Below are positions 37,491 to 48,400 of a stretch of DNA of 64,000 nt, one piece after another. Position numbers and translations under genes: made by a program. The DNA is taken from positions 355,427,234-355,491,233 of the forward strand of contig NC_064622.1 in NCBI RefSeq assembly GCF_023898315.1. Reading direction: 5' to 3'. Below the pieces are notes generated by a model. The model did not search any database and was not told the origin of the DNA. It saw only the letters and a program-made list of their open reading frames with translations. Source of the DNA: Schistocerca nitens (taxonomy: Eukaryota; Arthropoda; Insecta; Orthoptera; Acrididae). How positions within the stretch are numbered: the first letter of the stretch is position 1; each line of letters begins with the position of its first letter.

Positions 37491-38472
37491 AGGTAAACTG
37501 CACTAGGGTTAAAAAGCCTGATGTACTTATATTTTTGGTAGATCAGTTCTTCTGTTCAGCATCGTGGCGGATGTTTGGCGATATGAAAAGAAACAAACTT
37601 ATCTGCCAGTAGCTGTGAGGTCCCAGCAGTCTCTTCAGACAGACCGCAAATAGGTGCCGATCGTTACGACCTTAGCAACTTTCCCTCCTTGCCTACGGCA
37701 TGGGAGCAATACAAAACCAAGCGACTAACGGAAAGTTATTCTCCTCAGTTTACTCGTCTGCACCCATACAAACGAAGGCCTCTTTCTCTTTACTAAACCA
37801 AAGTTTTTTGTGAAGAATATTGAAAACTTATTTGACGAACTTTCTTCTATTAGCAGATTATGACGAGGCCTCATATTAGTTACTCATAAGATGGCAAACC
37901 TTACCCAGTCCCACTCTGCTATCTGTTACCGTCACACACATTAAGAACCTCAATACAGTACAGGGATTTACTTTTTGCTGGGACCTATCTCTCCAGATGG
38001 AGGAAGAACTACGCAAACACGTAGAGAGTGATTTACATAGAGGCCTGCCATAAAACAAAGTATACATGGGCACATTCATCCTCATTTTTGGGGAATTTGC
38101 TTCCACAAAAGAGCAAACTCACATGTTACTGCTGCAATGTAAAGCCATATTTTCCACCCTCTGACGCAATGTTTTAAATGCCAGAGCTTCAAGTGACGTA
38201 CAATGTACATATGGCCTGAGACAGTGTACAGCCACTTCACGCAAAATTTACAATGTATGCTATCACCTGTCTGTGACAACCACGAGAATGGCCATCCTCC
38301 TCGATCTCTGAAGCGTACTAATTTACACAACGAACATAAAATCAAGGAACTAAAGGTCACAAACAACTTTCATTGTCTGAATCTCAGAATAATATGATCG
38401 TTTGTATCCAAATCAGTGATATAGGCCTCTGTCATTACTGCAACTAGATTATCAGCAGTACCTGCATTGACA
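37491..38472. other. No gene recognised
   Basis: Open frames at 37876-38366 (minus) show no familiar motif. Confidence 0.35.
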
Positions 38473-38668
38473 CGTGGTGTAGCCACATGGTCTAGGGCCC
38501 CTTGCCACAGTTCACGCGGCTCCTCCCGTCGGAGGTTTGAGTCCTCCCTCTGGCATGGGTGTGTGTGTTGTCCCTAGCATAAGTTGATTTAAGTTAGATT
38601 AAGCAGTGTGTAAGCCTAGGGACCGATGACCTCAGCAGTTTGGTCCCATAGGAACTTACAACTACAGT
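38473..38668 (+). mobile_element. tRNA-derived SINE
   Basis: A tRNA-like head has an A box GTAGCCACATGGTCTAGGGC and a B box GGTTTGAGTCC with the right spacing. It is followed by a body ending GACCTCAGCAGTTTGGTCCC. It resembles a SINE that I recall as frequent in locusts. Confidence 0.8.
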
Positions 38669-38689
38669 ACTTGGATTATTTACTCTCTC

Positions 38690-40135
38690 TGGTAGACCCA
38701 GAAACCATGCACATAAGCTTGACTGTGGAGCGATAGGCCCTCCACTCTCGTGATTCCTGTGGCACAATCTTCAGGAACCATTCCCCACACTCAGCCAAAG
38801 AAGCTGTATCCTTCTTCAGTGTCTACCAGTAACAGGAGTCCCTCTCCAGAACTCACTCTCCAAAAATACTCTGATGCCAGTCAGTGGCTTGAGGGGCTAC
38901 GTATTGTGGGTCACAACCTACCTGAACTTCTTCCATTCTCACACTCACAGCCAATAAGCCCACACAAAAATCTCAGCCTCTGAAATTTTTAAAGAGAAGA
39001 AGAAATCTTTGGAGAAGGCTACTCAGGTGACACTGTAGATGCCAGATCTCCCAATGCCATTGCACTCTGCACTGTTGTTCATTGACCTTGCTCCAACCTC
39101 ACCAGTGAGAGACAACGATCTTGGACCTTGATCTGTCCTCCTGACCCTTTCACGTCTAACCAGGACAACATCAGCGTTATCATCCAATGGAACTGTAATG
39201 GATATTATTGTCACCTGTTAGAACTGCAGTAATTAATTGCCTCTAGTTCTGCGATTTGTGTTATCTCCAAGAAACACGTAGCACTAACCATCATTTTGCA
39301 ACTTTTCGAGGCTACCATCCATTATATTGGAATCGTGTTAGTCTCAAGAGGGCATCAGGAGGAATTATACATGGGTTCACACAGACATCGTTTGTGGGAG
39401 GATTCACCTCCACACCATATTGGAAGCAATACCAGTGCAAGTGTAAACATACCAAACTAGAATCAATGGCAGCACAAGTGCGAACGACCCCTTCAGTCAG
39501 CATTTGTATTGTTTATTTACCTTCAGGCAGGGCACTTACTTACCTTTAGATGACCATCTGAATCCAGTAACTCAAAAAACCCTATTTTCTCCCACTTGGG
39601 AATTTTAATACACAGCATCCCCTGTGTGGAAGAACCATTTCATCTTGTAGAGGCCTTCCAGTTTACCATGTTCTTTTCTATCTTGATCTGTGTATTCTTA
39701 GTGATGGTAGTCCTACATTCTTCAGTGTCGCCCATGGACCCTTTTTTGGCTGTCGACTTTATGGTCTCTTCCCCCATGTCTAGTGGCTTCACTGCAATGG
39801 TTGCTACACAACAATCTTTGTGACAGTGACAATGACAGTGATCCTGTCACTTCCTTGTCACTGCCCAATGGATAAATTAGTGTGCTTGATTCTTTGAAGA
39901 GCCAACTAGCAGCTGTACACCTCTGCTGTCATCTTTGCCTCATCTCTGTTACACAGCAACAACGAGGATGAGGGAGGCCTCTCCAACAGTCACCCACTCT
40001 GCTGGAATTCCCCTTCCTATAGACCACCTCCGCCACTGTTCAGTCCTGTGGTGGGCTAAAGACATTGCAACAGCTATTCAGGATCGTTGAAGGGCCCTGC
40101 AGCAACTCATGCAATATATTTCACCAGATGACTCT
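38690..40135 (+). mobile_element. LOA/Jockey/I-group LINE fragment (ORF1 end and endonuclease)
   Basis: Endonuclease pieces are readable near 39256-39540 (CYLQETRSTNHHFATF, RASGGI, PSVSICIVYLPSGRALTYL) and near 39590 (GNFNTQHPLCGR, cognate with [12 protein letters not shown] at 14140). It belongs to the same family as the LINE at 13.4 kb. It stops where a CR1-like LINE begins near 40140. Confidence 0.7.
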
Positions 40136-40139
40136 CCTC

Positions 40140-42150
40140 ACTTTTAAGAAGCTTTGCACACAATGAGGAACTTGAACTTTTCAACTCAGGGCAGGAGCAT
40201 TTAGACGAACTCTGGCTCAACTTTAAAAGAACATTTGACCATGCAGATATATACAGATATATACCCAGTAGAAAAGTTCATAATGGAAGGGGACCTCCAT
40301 GGTATACTGTCACTGTAAAGAAACTTCTAAAGAAACATAGATTACTGCATAATGAGTGTAAAACAAAGTGTAGGGCTATAGATAGAGAGACGCTGGGTGG
40401 AACGTATTTGGCTGTCAAGAGAGCAATGCATGATGCCTTCTGTGACTACCATAGCAGAATACTGTCAAGTGATCTTTCACAGAAATTCTGGTTATACGTA
40501 AAGGCTGTTAGTGGCACCAAAGTTAGTGTCCAGTCCCTAGCGAATAACACAGGAACTGAAATTGAGAGTAGTAAAGCAAAAGCTCAATTGCTTAACTCTG
40601 TTTTCAAACGTTCCTTTATAAAGGCAAACCCAGGAGAATTGCCCCACTTTAATCCTCGTACCACAGGAAAGATGCATGAAGTAAGTATTAGTGACAGTGG
40701 TGTTGAGAGACAGCTGAAATCGTTAAGATTGAACAAAGCTCCTAGTTCCGATGGAATCCCTGACAGATTCTGTACTGAATTAGCTGGGTTAGCCTCTTTT
40801 CTAATTATAATCTATCGTACATCTCTCAAACAAAAAATCATGTCCACCTCTTGGAAAAAGGCAGAGGTCACACCCATTTACAAGAAGTGTAGTAGAAGTG
40901 ATCCCCAAAAGCTACCATCCAATACCCTTAACATTGATTTGTTGTAGAACCTTAGAATATTTTCTGAGCTCAAACAGTAAGGGGTATGTTAAACAGAATA
41001 AACTCCTCAATTTCAATCAGCATCTATTTCGAAAACACTGATCATATGAAACTCAACTTGCATTTTTCTCACATGACTTACTGAAAGCTTTGGTTCAAGG
41101 CAATCACGTAGATTCAGTGTATCTTCATTTCCAAAAAGCATTTGACTCAGTAAAGCACCTACACTTATTCTCAAAAGTACGATCGAATGAGGTATCAAGT
41201 GAAATTTGTGACTGGATTGAGGACTTTTTGGTAGGAAGGATACAACATGTTATCTTGGATGGGTGTACCCCAGGGAAGTGTGCTGGGACCCTTGCTGTTC
41301 ATGTTGTATTTTAATGACCTTGCTGACAAGATTAATAGTAGTGTCAGGCTTTTTGCAAATGATGCAGTAATCTGTTGTGAAGTATTATCTGAAAGAAGCT
41401 GCAAAAATATTCAGTCAGATCTTGATAAGATTTCGGTGTGGTGCAGAGATTGGCAACTTGCTCGAAATGTTCAAAAATGTAAAATTTTGCGCTTCACAAA
41501 ACGATGAAACGTAATATCCTATACTCTGGTATCAATGAGTCACTGCTGAAATCGGCCAACTCATTCAAATACCTGGGAGTAACATCTTGTATGGATATAT
41601 CATATAGATGCAGTTGTAGGTAAAACAGATAGTAGACATTGGTTTATGGTAGAATACTGCTGAAGTGCAATCAGTCTACAAAGGAAATGGCTTACAAATT
41701 ACTCATGTGAATGGCTCCAGAGAATTGCTGAAGTCTGTGGGACACATACCAGATTGCACTAACAGGGGATATTGAACATACACAGAGAAGGGAAGTTTGA
41801 ATGGTCACAGGGTTGTTTAAGCCATGGGAGAGTGTCGCAGAAATACTGAAGGAACTGAACTGGAAGATTCTCGAAGACAGACGTAAACTGTCTAGAGAAA
41901 GTCTATTAACAAAGTTTCAAGAACTGGCTTTAAATGATTACTCAAGGAATATACTATAGCCCCCTATGTATCACTCACATAGTGATCACGAGAATAAGAT
42001 AAGGATAATTACTGTACACACAGAGGCATTCAGACAATTATTCTCCCTGCGCTCCAAACGTGAATGGAACAGGGAAAACCCCTAATAACTAGTACAATGA
42101 GACGTACCGTCTGCCATGCACCTCACAGTGGTTTGCAGAGTATAGATGTT
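40140..42150 (+). mobile_element. CR1-like LINE, reverse transcriptase and 3' end
   Basis: Opening region 40200-40400 reads KRTFDHADIYRYIPSRKVHN. An open frame at 40408-40947 covers the start of the RT (LKSLRLNKAPSSDGIPDRFC). RT core pieces follow: YLHFQKAFDSVKHLHLF near 41110, GVPQGSVLGPLLFMLYFNDL near 41257 and RLFANDAVI near 41348, where the usual FADD is FAND, so a catalytic Asp is replaced. The C-terminal tail runs to about 42150. It has stops and at least two frame changes. Confidence 0.85.
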
Positions 42151-42366
42151 GGCTAATTAATTAAACGTAACAAAAATAACGCTGAGAGCAATGCGTTTTT
42201 CCTTGGGAACGTAAGCCTTTTCATCCCAGATGTGTGACAAGCTCCACATTTTTCTGAGCCATCAAAGATCAACAACTGTGTCATTCTTCGTGGTGATGTG
42301 TATGCTGATGCTCAGTCCTTGTTGAATACCTTCAGATCCACTTGTGACAGCATCAGTATCCTCTTC

Positions 42367-43705
42367 TTACCCGGATATGTTTTGACAACAATAAAGACAA
42401 AGTGAAGACATCTTCCTATTCTTCACCCTTTGGCAAGCTGAATTATATTGGTATATACTGGTAGCGTTTTCCCATAAAATTGGTAAACACAACAGATACA
42501 CATGACAATACGTTTGGTCGTAAATAATACGACCCTTCACTATGTACAACAGTCTGCCAAGGCTGGAGTAACTTTTCGATTCTGGAGCTGTAGAAATAAT
42601 GGCTTTGTGTCGCATTTTCATCCGGTAAAAGAAGTTTCTTGAAGGTTTTTCGAGAGAGGGCGCAAGATCAGGTGAATAATGTGGGTAAGGAATGACTTCC
42701 CAACCCTGCTCCTGCACAGTGATTTTTGTCAGTCTAGCAGAATGCGGGCAGGCTTATTGCTGAGTAGCATTACCTCACACAAAGTCTGCCTGGTCGTTGT
42801 TCTTGAATTGCATCTGCAAGACGTCTCAGTTGTTTATAATGAATGTCAGCAGTGATGGCTGCACCTTGGGGATGCAATTCGTTGTACATCACAGAGTTGC
42901 TCTTCTACCAGATTCATAACGTTATCGTTTGTGGATGCACGTAGGTCTTTGTAAGGGGAGTTGCTGCGTTGTTAGATACAGCTATTCCTTTCTTTTCCTT
43001 ATTTTAGTGCAAAGACACCATTTCTCGTCACCAGTAACGATGCAGGATAGGAATGGTCGGTTTTGTTCAGGAGCAAATTAATAACGAGAAGGCAGAGATT
43101 AACATATGGGCACCCATTGATTTTTGCGATTTTGGCACAGAGCATGCAGTACCCATACACCCGATTTTTGGACCTTCTCCATTGTATGCAAATGTCACAG
43201 GTGGGAAGAATGATCACGTTTGCCAGTTGTCAAATTCAGCGACGTGGATCATTGTGAATTAATGCGCTTACACGATATTCTTCAACCCTCAAGGTCTTCG
43301 CAAACATGAAAGGAAGGGAGAAAGATTGGGTTTAACGTCACGTCGACGTCGAGGTCATTAGAGGCAGAGCACAAACTCAGATTGTGTCAATGATGGGGAA
43401 GGAATCAACCGTGCCCTTTCAAAGGAACCATCACAACATTTAGGGATTTAGGGAAATGACGGAAAACTTAAAACGGGATGGCACACAGTGGGTTTGAACC
43501 ATCAACTTCCTGCATGCGAGTCCGGTATGCTACCCACTGCTCCACCTCGCTCGTTTCCTGCAAATGAAGAATCACTAATGCGAAAACAATCCTCCTTAAA
43601 ACGAGAAAAGCATTTTCTTGCAATGCCCTGTCCAACGGCGTTATCCCCATACATGGCACAAATATTCTTGGCTGCCTCCACTGCTGTCACGCCTCTACTG
43701 AACTG
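42367..43705 (-). mobile_element. mariner-family transposon, strongly decayed, split by a SINE
   Basis: Minus-strand pieces in order: AAKNICAMYGDNAVGQGIAR near 43670 (HTH region), CIVTGDEKWCLC near 43040 (first acidic block), ARLTKITVQEQGWEVIP near 42730 and PHYSPDLAPS near 42670 (third acidic block). The SINE at 43318-43553 lies between the HTH and catalytic regions. Many stops and shifts occur. Terminal repeats were not found. Confidence 0.75.
43318..43553 (-). mobile_element. tRNA-derived SINE inserted in a mariner
   Basis: On the minus strand it begins GAGCGAGGTGGAGCAGTGGG (A-box region) and has the B box GGTTCAAACCC. The body ends near 43318. Flanks GCAAACATGAA and GCAAATGAA may be a worn target duplication. 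Same family as 45933-46165. Confidence 0.8.
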
Positions 43706-44340
43706 AAACTAAAGAATACGTCGGAAATGTCCTTTGCTCCATTCACTATCTCCAAATGACAAAATGGCAATACGTAAACTCAAATGGTAATAGTGAACTA
43801 CAAATAAAAAATGACAATCGGTAAATAAACCCATAGCAACCAGAATACCAACATGCAGAACAAAAACGCTACCAACGTAGCATAATGAACTTTTCACTAA
43901 CTGCGAACTGCTTCAAGCTCTTGACTCGCCACATGACATGGCTCTGGACAGTGATTAGATTCATAATCAGATGATCAAACATCTGAATGTTATTCAAAGG
44001 CTCCACCTAGTCATGGTCTTCAACCATATTTGACTATAAGGTGCATTGGAAGGCCAAGTGAACCAGAGGATTTATCTCAGTTTATGGGAAATAGTCGTGA
44101 AGAGTATCTTGTTCCGACACATTGTTGAATTTTCAGTTTAACAGATCACAGTGCACCTCGCAATAAATTCATAGCTGCGACATTCACTACATGCAGGAGG
44201 TATGGTCACACAGCAGACGATTCCACACAATGTCACTGGATGATGACTAGACGTAAGAATTAATTAAAAACTGTTTTTATGCATCCGCAGTTACTGAGTT
44301 TCGTGTTTTGAGAGCTATACTAGTTTCTTTGTGTAAGAAC
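43706..44340. other. No gene recognised
   Basis: Spacer between the decayed mariner and the LTR-element fossil. A terminal repeat of the latter may be here but is not evident. Confidence 0.35.
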
Positions 44341-45932
44341 GGGAAAAGAAATTTGCACAAACATGACGCAGACACGGGCAACTAGTACTAACGACATGAT
44401 AGCTGCTCTCATGGAGCAAGTTCCTGAATTTTTAGAAGACAGTGAGGAGCAGAAAGCATATAATGACATCAACTGCAATCGGGATTTGGTGAAATTAAAA
44501 CTGTAATAAGCGTTCCTTCTTCAACTGTGGATCTCCCAGCGGCGAATCTCGTAGCCCCCTTCTCCAGGAAAACATCAGAGGACATAACTGTATTTATAAA
44601 TGATTTATTAGCCACGGTCGAGTTCATTAATGGTCTGATGAAACATGCTTGTGGATGACCAAATTACATCCCATGGGAGAGGCTAACAGGTATGTAATGT
44701 ATCATGAACTTCTCAGCATCCACATTCAAGGGATTGGCGGAGAGGTTTCGTGAAAGATATAGAAAGAAAAACAGTACTCATTTTTTCAGTGAAAATAAAA
44801 GCACTGGCTTAATGCAGAAAGTGAATGAAACAAAACTTACGAGCTGACACAAAATTCAGAGGCTTATCCTCATGGAATGGAAGCAGAGAACAGGGTGCTG
44901 AACATTTTCTTTCGAAGAATCCCCCCCCCCCTCCGAGATTTCACAGCAGGTGCAGATGAAAAATCTTGGTGGTTTAGTTGCAGCACTTTGCGTTGCCGTA
45001 CATATGCAACGCAACAAGAACACAGAATGAGCATAATGGGCAGAGAATATTTATGTCCGCTAGAGGATGTTACCATTGTGGTAAGCAGGGAGATCTGAAG
45101 GCACGAAGTCACCATTCACGAAGCTATAATTAACAACTCTTTGAGAATATGACTCCGGAGTGTAGATCCAGGAAAATGGGCAAGTGTAACAGGAAAAAGA
45201 AACACTTAAATCGTCAACGGGAATGTTCTGTCCATCGGGAAGGATTGCCAATAAATCGCAGTACTGTGAAAGCATACACAGAGATGAATTGTTGCTTCAT
45301 AGCTTGAGTAAATAATAGAGAGTATAAATTTCTAGAGGACAGTGGGGCACACGTATGGGTTGTGAGTACGGACCTCATGGACAAGAGGAGACTGAAAACT
45401 CTGAGACAGAGATTTAGTGCAATAGGAGATAATAGTATAGATTCAATACAACACAGCTCGAGTTTACGGCAGGAAACACATGTTTTCGGTAGTAAATGAA
45501 AGTGTTGACAACTCTGGGATAGGAATTTTCTGCAGTACTTGGATTAGACTTTCTGGTTAGCATCATGCTAAAATCGATCTTTGGCAACAAACACTTGAAC
45601 TCAACAGGTATTTGTTTCCATTGGGCGCAGTTGTAATTATTTCTGTCACAAGGTACACCCACTGCTAAAGCAGTGCCAGATAAATTGTGTACAAGTATAT
45701 TGCAGGTTATTTCACCTGACAGGTTACCAGGAAATACAGGGGAGCTAAATTCGGTTTTGGTAGATGTTGATGTACCACAGCAGGTTTTATGTCTGGTAGA
45801 AACGCAATGAAACAATGACGTCTAGATGAGAATCATTTCGTTACACGAAGCAGTAGAGCACACGTAAGTAGTACACATCATTCGCTAGCTGTGTTCTGCC
45901 CTAATGTGAGGAGAACTACTCCGAGTAAGAGG

Positions 45933-46165
45933 GTTGGGGTTGATTTGGGGGAGGAGACCAAACAGCAAGGTCATCGGTCTCACTGGATTAGGGAAGGATG
46001 GGGAAGGAGGTTGGCTGTGCCCTTTCAAATGAACCATCCCAGCATTTGCCTGAAGCCATTTAGGGATATCACAGAAAACCTAAATCACGATGGCCAGACG
46101 CGGGATTGAACTGTCATCCTCCCGACTGCGAGTCCAGTGTGCTAACCACTGCGCCACCTCGCTCT
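45933..46165 (-). mobile_element. tRNA-derived SINE
   Basis: On the minus strand it begins GAGCGAGGTGGCGCAGTGGT, with A box and a B box GTTCAATCCCG, and ends in a body containing GACCGATGACCTTGCTGTTT. It is a better-kept copy of the family also present at 43318-43553. Confidence 0.85.
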
Positions 46166-46409
46166 GTCTAACTCAGAGCTGGAGGATCTCATGGTTATGT
46201 GAGCTTTTGACAAGTTCCAATACAACTTATGTGGGAGAAACACGAAGGTGCTTACCGATGACCAGCATTAGAGTTTTTAATGTCAACAACACTGAATCAT
46301 GGGAGACAGGCTCTCTGGGCCTTATTTCTACAAGAATTTCGGTTTGCGATTTATATTCCCGGCGTAAAGAGCATTATTGCAAGCATGCTTTTATGTGCTC
46401 TGGTCAGTA

Positions 46410-47728
46410 CGGGGTGCATTCAAGTTCTAAGGCCTCCGATTTTTTTTCTAATTAACTACTCACCCGAAATCGATGAAATTGGCGTTACTTCTCGACGTAA
46501 TCGCCCTGCAGACGTACACATTTTTCACAACGCTGACGCCATGATTCCACTGCAGCGGCGAAGGCTTCTTTAGGAGTCTGTTTTGACCACTGGAAAATCG
46601 CTGAGGCAATAGCAGCACGGCTGGTGAATGTGCGGCCACGGAGTGTGTCTTTCATTGTTGGAAAAAGCCAAAAGTCACTAGGAGCCAGGTCAGGTGAGTA
46701 GGGAGCATAAGGAATCACTTCAAAGTTGTTATCACGAAGAAACTGTTGCGTAACGTTAGCTCGATTTGCGGGTGCGTTGGCTTGGTGAAACAGCACATGC
46801 GCAGCCCTTCCCCGACGTCTTTGTTGCAGTGCAGGAAGGAATTTGTTCTTCAAGACATTTTCGTAGGATGCACCTGTTACCATAGTGCCATTTGGAACGC
46901 AATGGGTAAGGATTACGCCTTCGCTGTCCCAGAACATGGACACCATAATTTTTTCAGCACTGGCGGTTACCTGAAATTTTTTTGGTGGTGGTGAATCTGT
47001 GTGCTTCCATTGAGCTGACTGGCGCTTTGTTTCTGGATTGAAGAATGACATCCACGTCTCATCCATTGTCACAACCGACGAAAAGAAAGTCCCATTCATG
47101 CTGTCGTTGCGCGTCTACATTGCTTGGCAACATGCCACACGGGCAGCCATGTGGTCGTCCGTTAGCATTCGTGGAACCCTCCTGGATGACACTTTTCGCA
47201 TTTTCAGGTCGTCATGCAGGATTGTGTGCACAGAACCCACAGAAATGCCAACTCTGGAGGCGATCTGTCCAACAGTCATTCGGCGATCCCCCAAAACAAT
47301 TCTCTCCACTTTCTCGATCATGTCGTCAGACCGGGTTGTGTGAGCCCGAGGTTGTTTAAGTTTGTTGTCACATGATGTTCTGCCTTCATTAAACTGTCGC
47401 ACCCACGAACGCACTTTCGACACATCCATAACTCCATCACCACATGTCTCCTTCAACTGTCGTTGAATTTCAATTGGTTTCACACCACGCAAATTCAGAA
47501 AATGAGTGATTGCACGCTGTTCAAGCAAGGAAAACGTCGCCATTTTAAGTATTTAAAACAGTTCTCATTCTCGCCGCTGGTGGTAAAATTCCATCTGCCG
47601 TACGGTGCTGCCATCTCTGGGACGTATTGACAATGAACGTGGCCTCATTTTAAAACAATGCGCATGTTTCTATCTCTTTCCAGTCCGGAGGAAAAAAATC
47701 AGAGGCCTTAGAACTTGAATGCACCTCG
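46410..47728 (-). mobile_element. mariner-family DNA transposon, 1319 bp, nearly whole
   Basis: Both ends share GGTGCATTCAAGTTCTAAGG, starting 3-4 nt inside a flanking TA (46408-46409 and 47729-47730). The transposase runs on the minus strand with the normal length for mariner. The insertion lies inside the RNase H part of an LTR-element fossil. Confidence 0.95.
46485..47543 (-). pseudogene. mariner transposase with one internal stop
   Basis: It starts at 47543 (MATFSLLEQRAITHFL) and ends at 46485 (LQGDYVEK), about 350 codons. The only in-frame stop is a TAG just below 47115, between CCQAM and TRNDSMNG. The N-terminal HTH and the linker are well kept. The first acidic block is MDETWM. The second, usually HDNAPAH, reads QANAPANR, so the catalytic Asp is lost. 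The third block PYSPDLAPSDF is intact. The copy is inactive for two separate reasons yet young in look. Confidence 0.92.
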
Positions 47729-48400
47729 TATGATACAAGGCGATGAAGAAAGCCTATGAGAAAATAATGTTAGTATATTATATCTCAAGAATGTAGCTTT
47801 CGAGAACTTCGTTACAGTGACACAGCAGAACATTGACAGTGAGCAGGGAAAGTTAAGTGGTACTGCGCGAGATCAAGGAAAGGTGGTGGGATAAGAATCA
47901 GCCAGCGATCTGACAATTTTATTTGATTATGAACAATATCATCTTCCGCTGATGAAACTTCGAGGATTCAAGGCGGTTCCTGATAATACCAAAAGGGCTC
48001 GTGAAGAATCTAGAACAATCTTGTGTGTCATACCCACCACAGCTATGGCTACTTTCGAAGCAGGAAGTGTTACCATAAATTACGGGAAACATGCTGTTTT
48101 AATGACACATTGCGCAGAATATATCATGTCATTAGTGTTTTCAAGTCTCATCATGTGCCACAGCCATCTACCAAATTATACCAACAAAATTATATGAGAT
48201 TGCTACAGTCGATATATTCAGTCCAGTGAGATAGGGTTTTGCCAATATATTTGTGGTGATGGAGATGATGTCCAAATTTGTATGTTCCTCTCCATTGACA
48301 AAGACCACAGAGCATGCAGTTTCCAGTAGCATTCGTGATTGGATTTTGACATACGGCCAGGACCACATGCCCCTCCATATCCGCATCTAGTTACACCTGT

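Larger units (their letters stand above)
44341..48400 (+). mobile_element. LTR-retroelement fossil (Ty3/gypsy, perhaps Osvaldo-like), with nested insertions
   Basis: Parts in order on the plus strand: a gag-like start near 44364, a zinc-knuckle-like stretch near 45070, a retroviral-type protease motif DSGAHV near 45340, the end of an RNase H domain near 46290-46400, and an integrase core near 48180-48350. A SINE lies at 45933-46165 and a mariner at 46410-47728. The coding is broken many times and large parts are missing, so it is an old fossil. Terminal repeats were not recognised. The clade name is a guess from the order and look of the parts. Confidence 0.65.
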
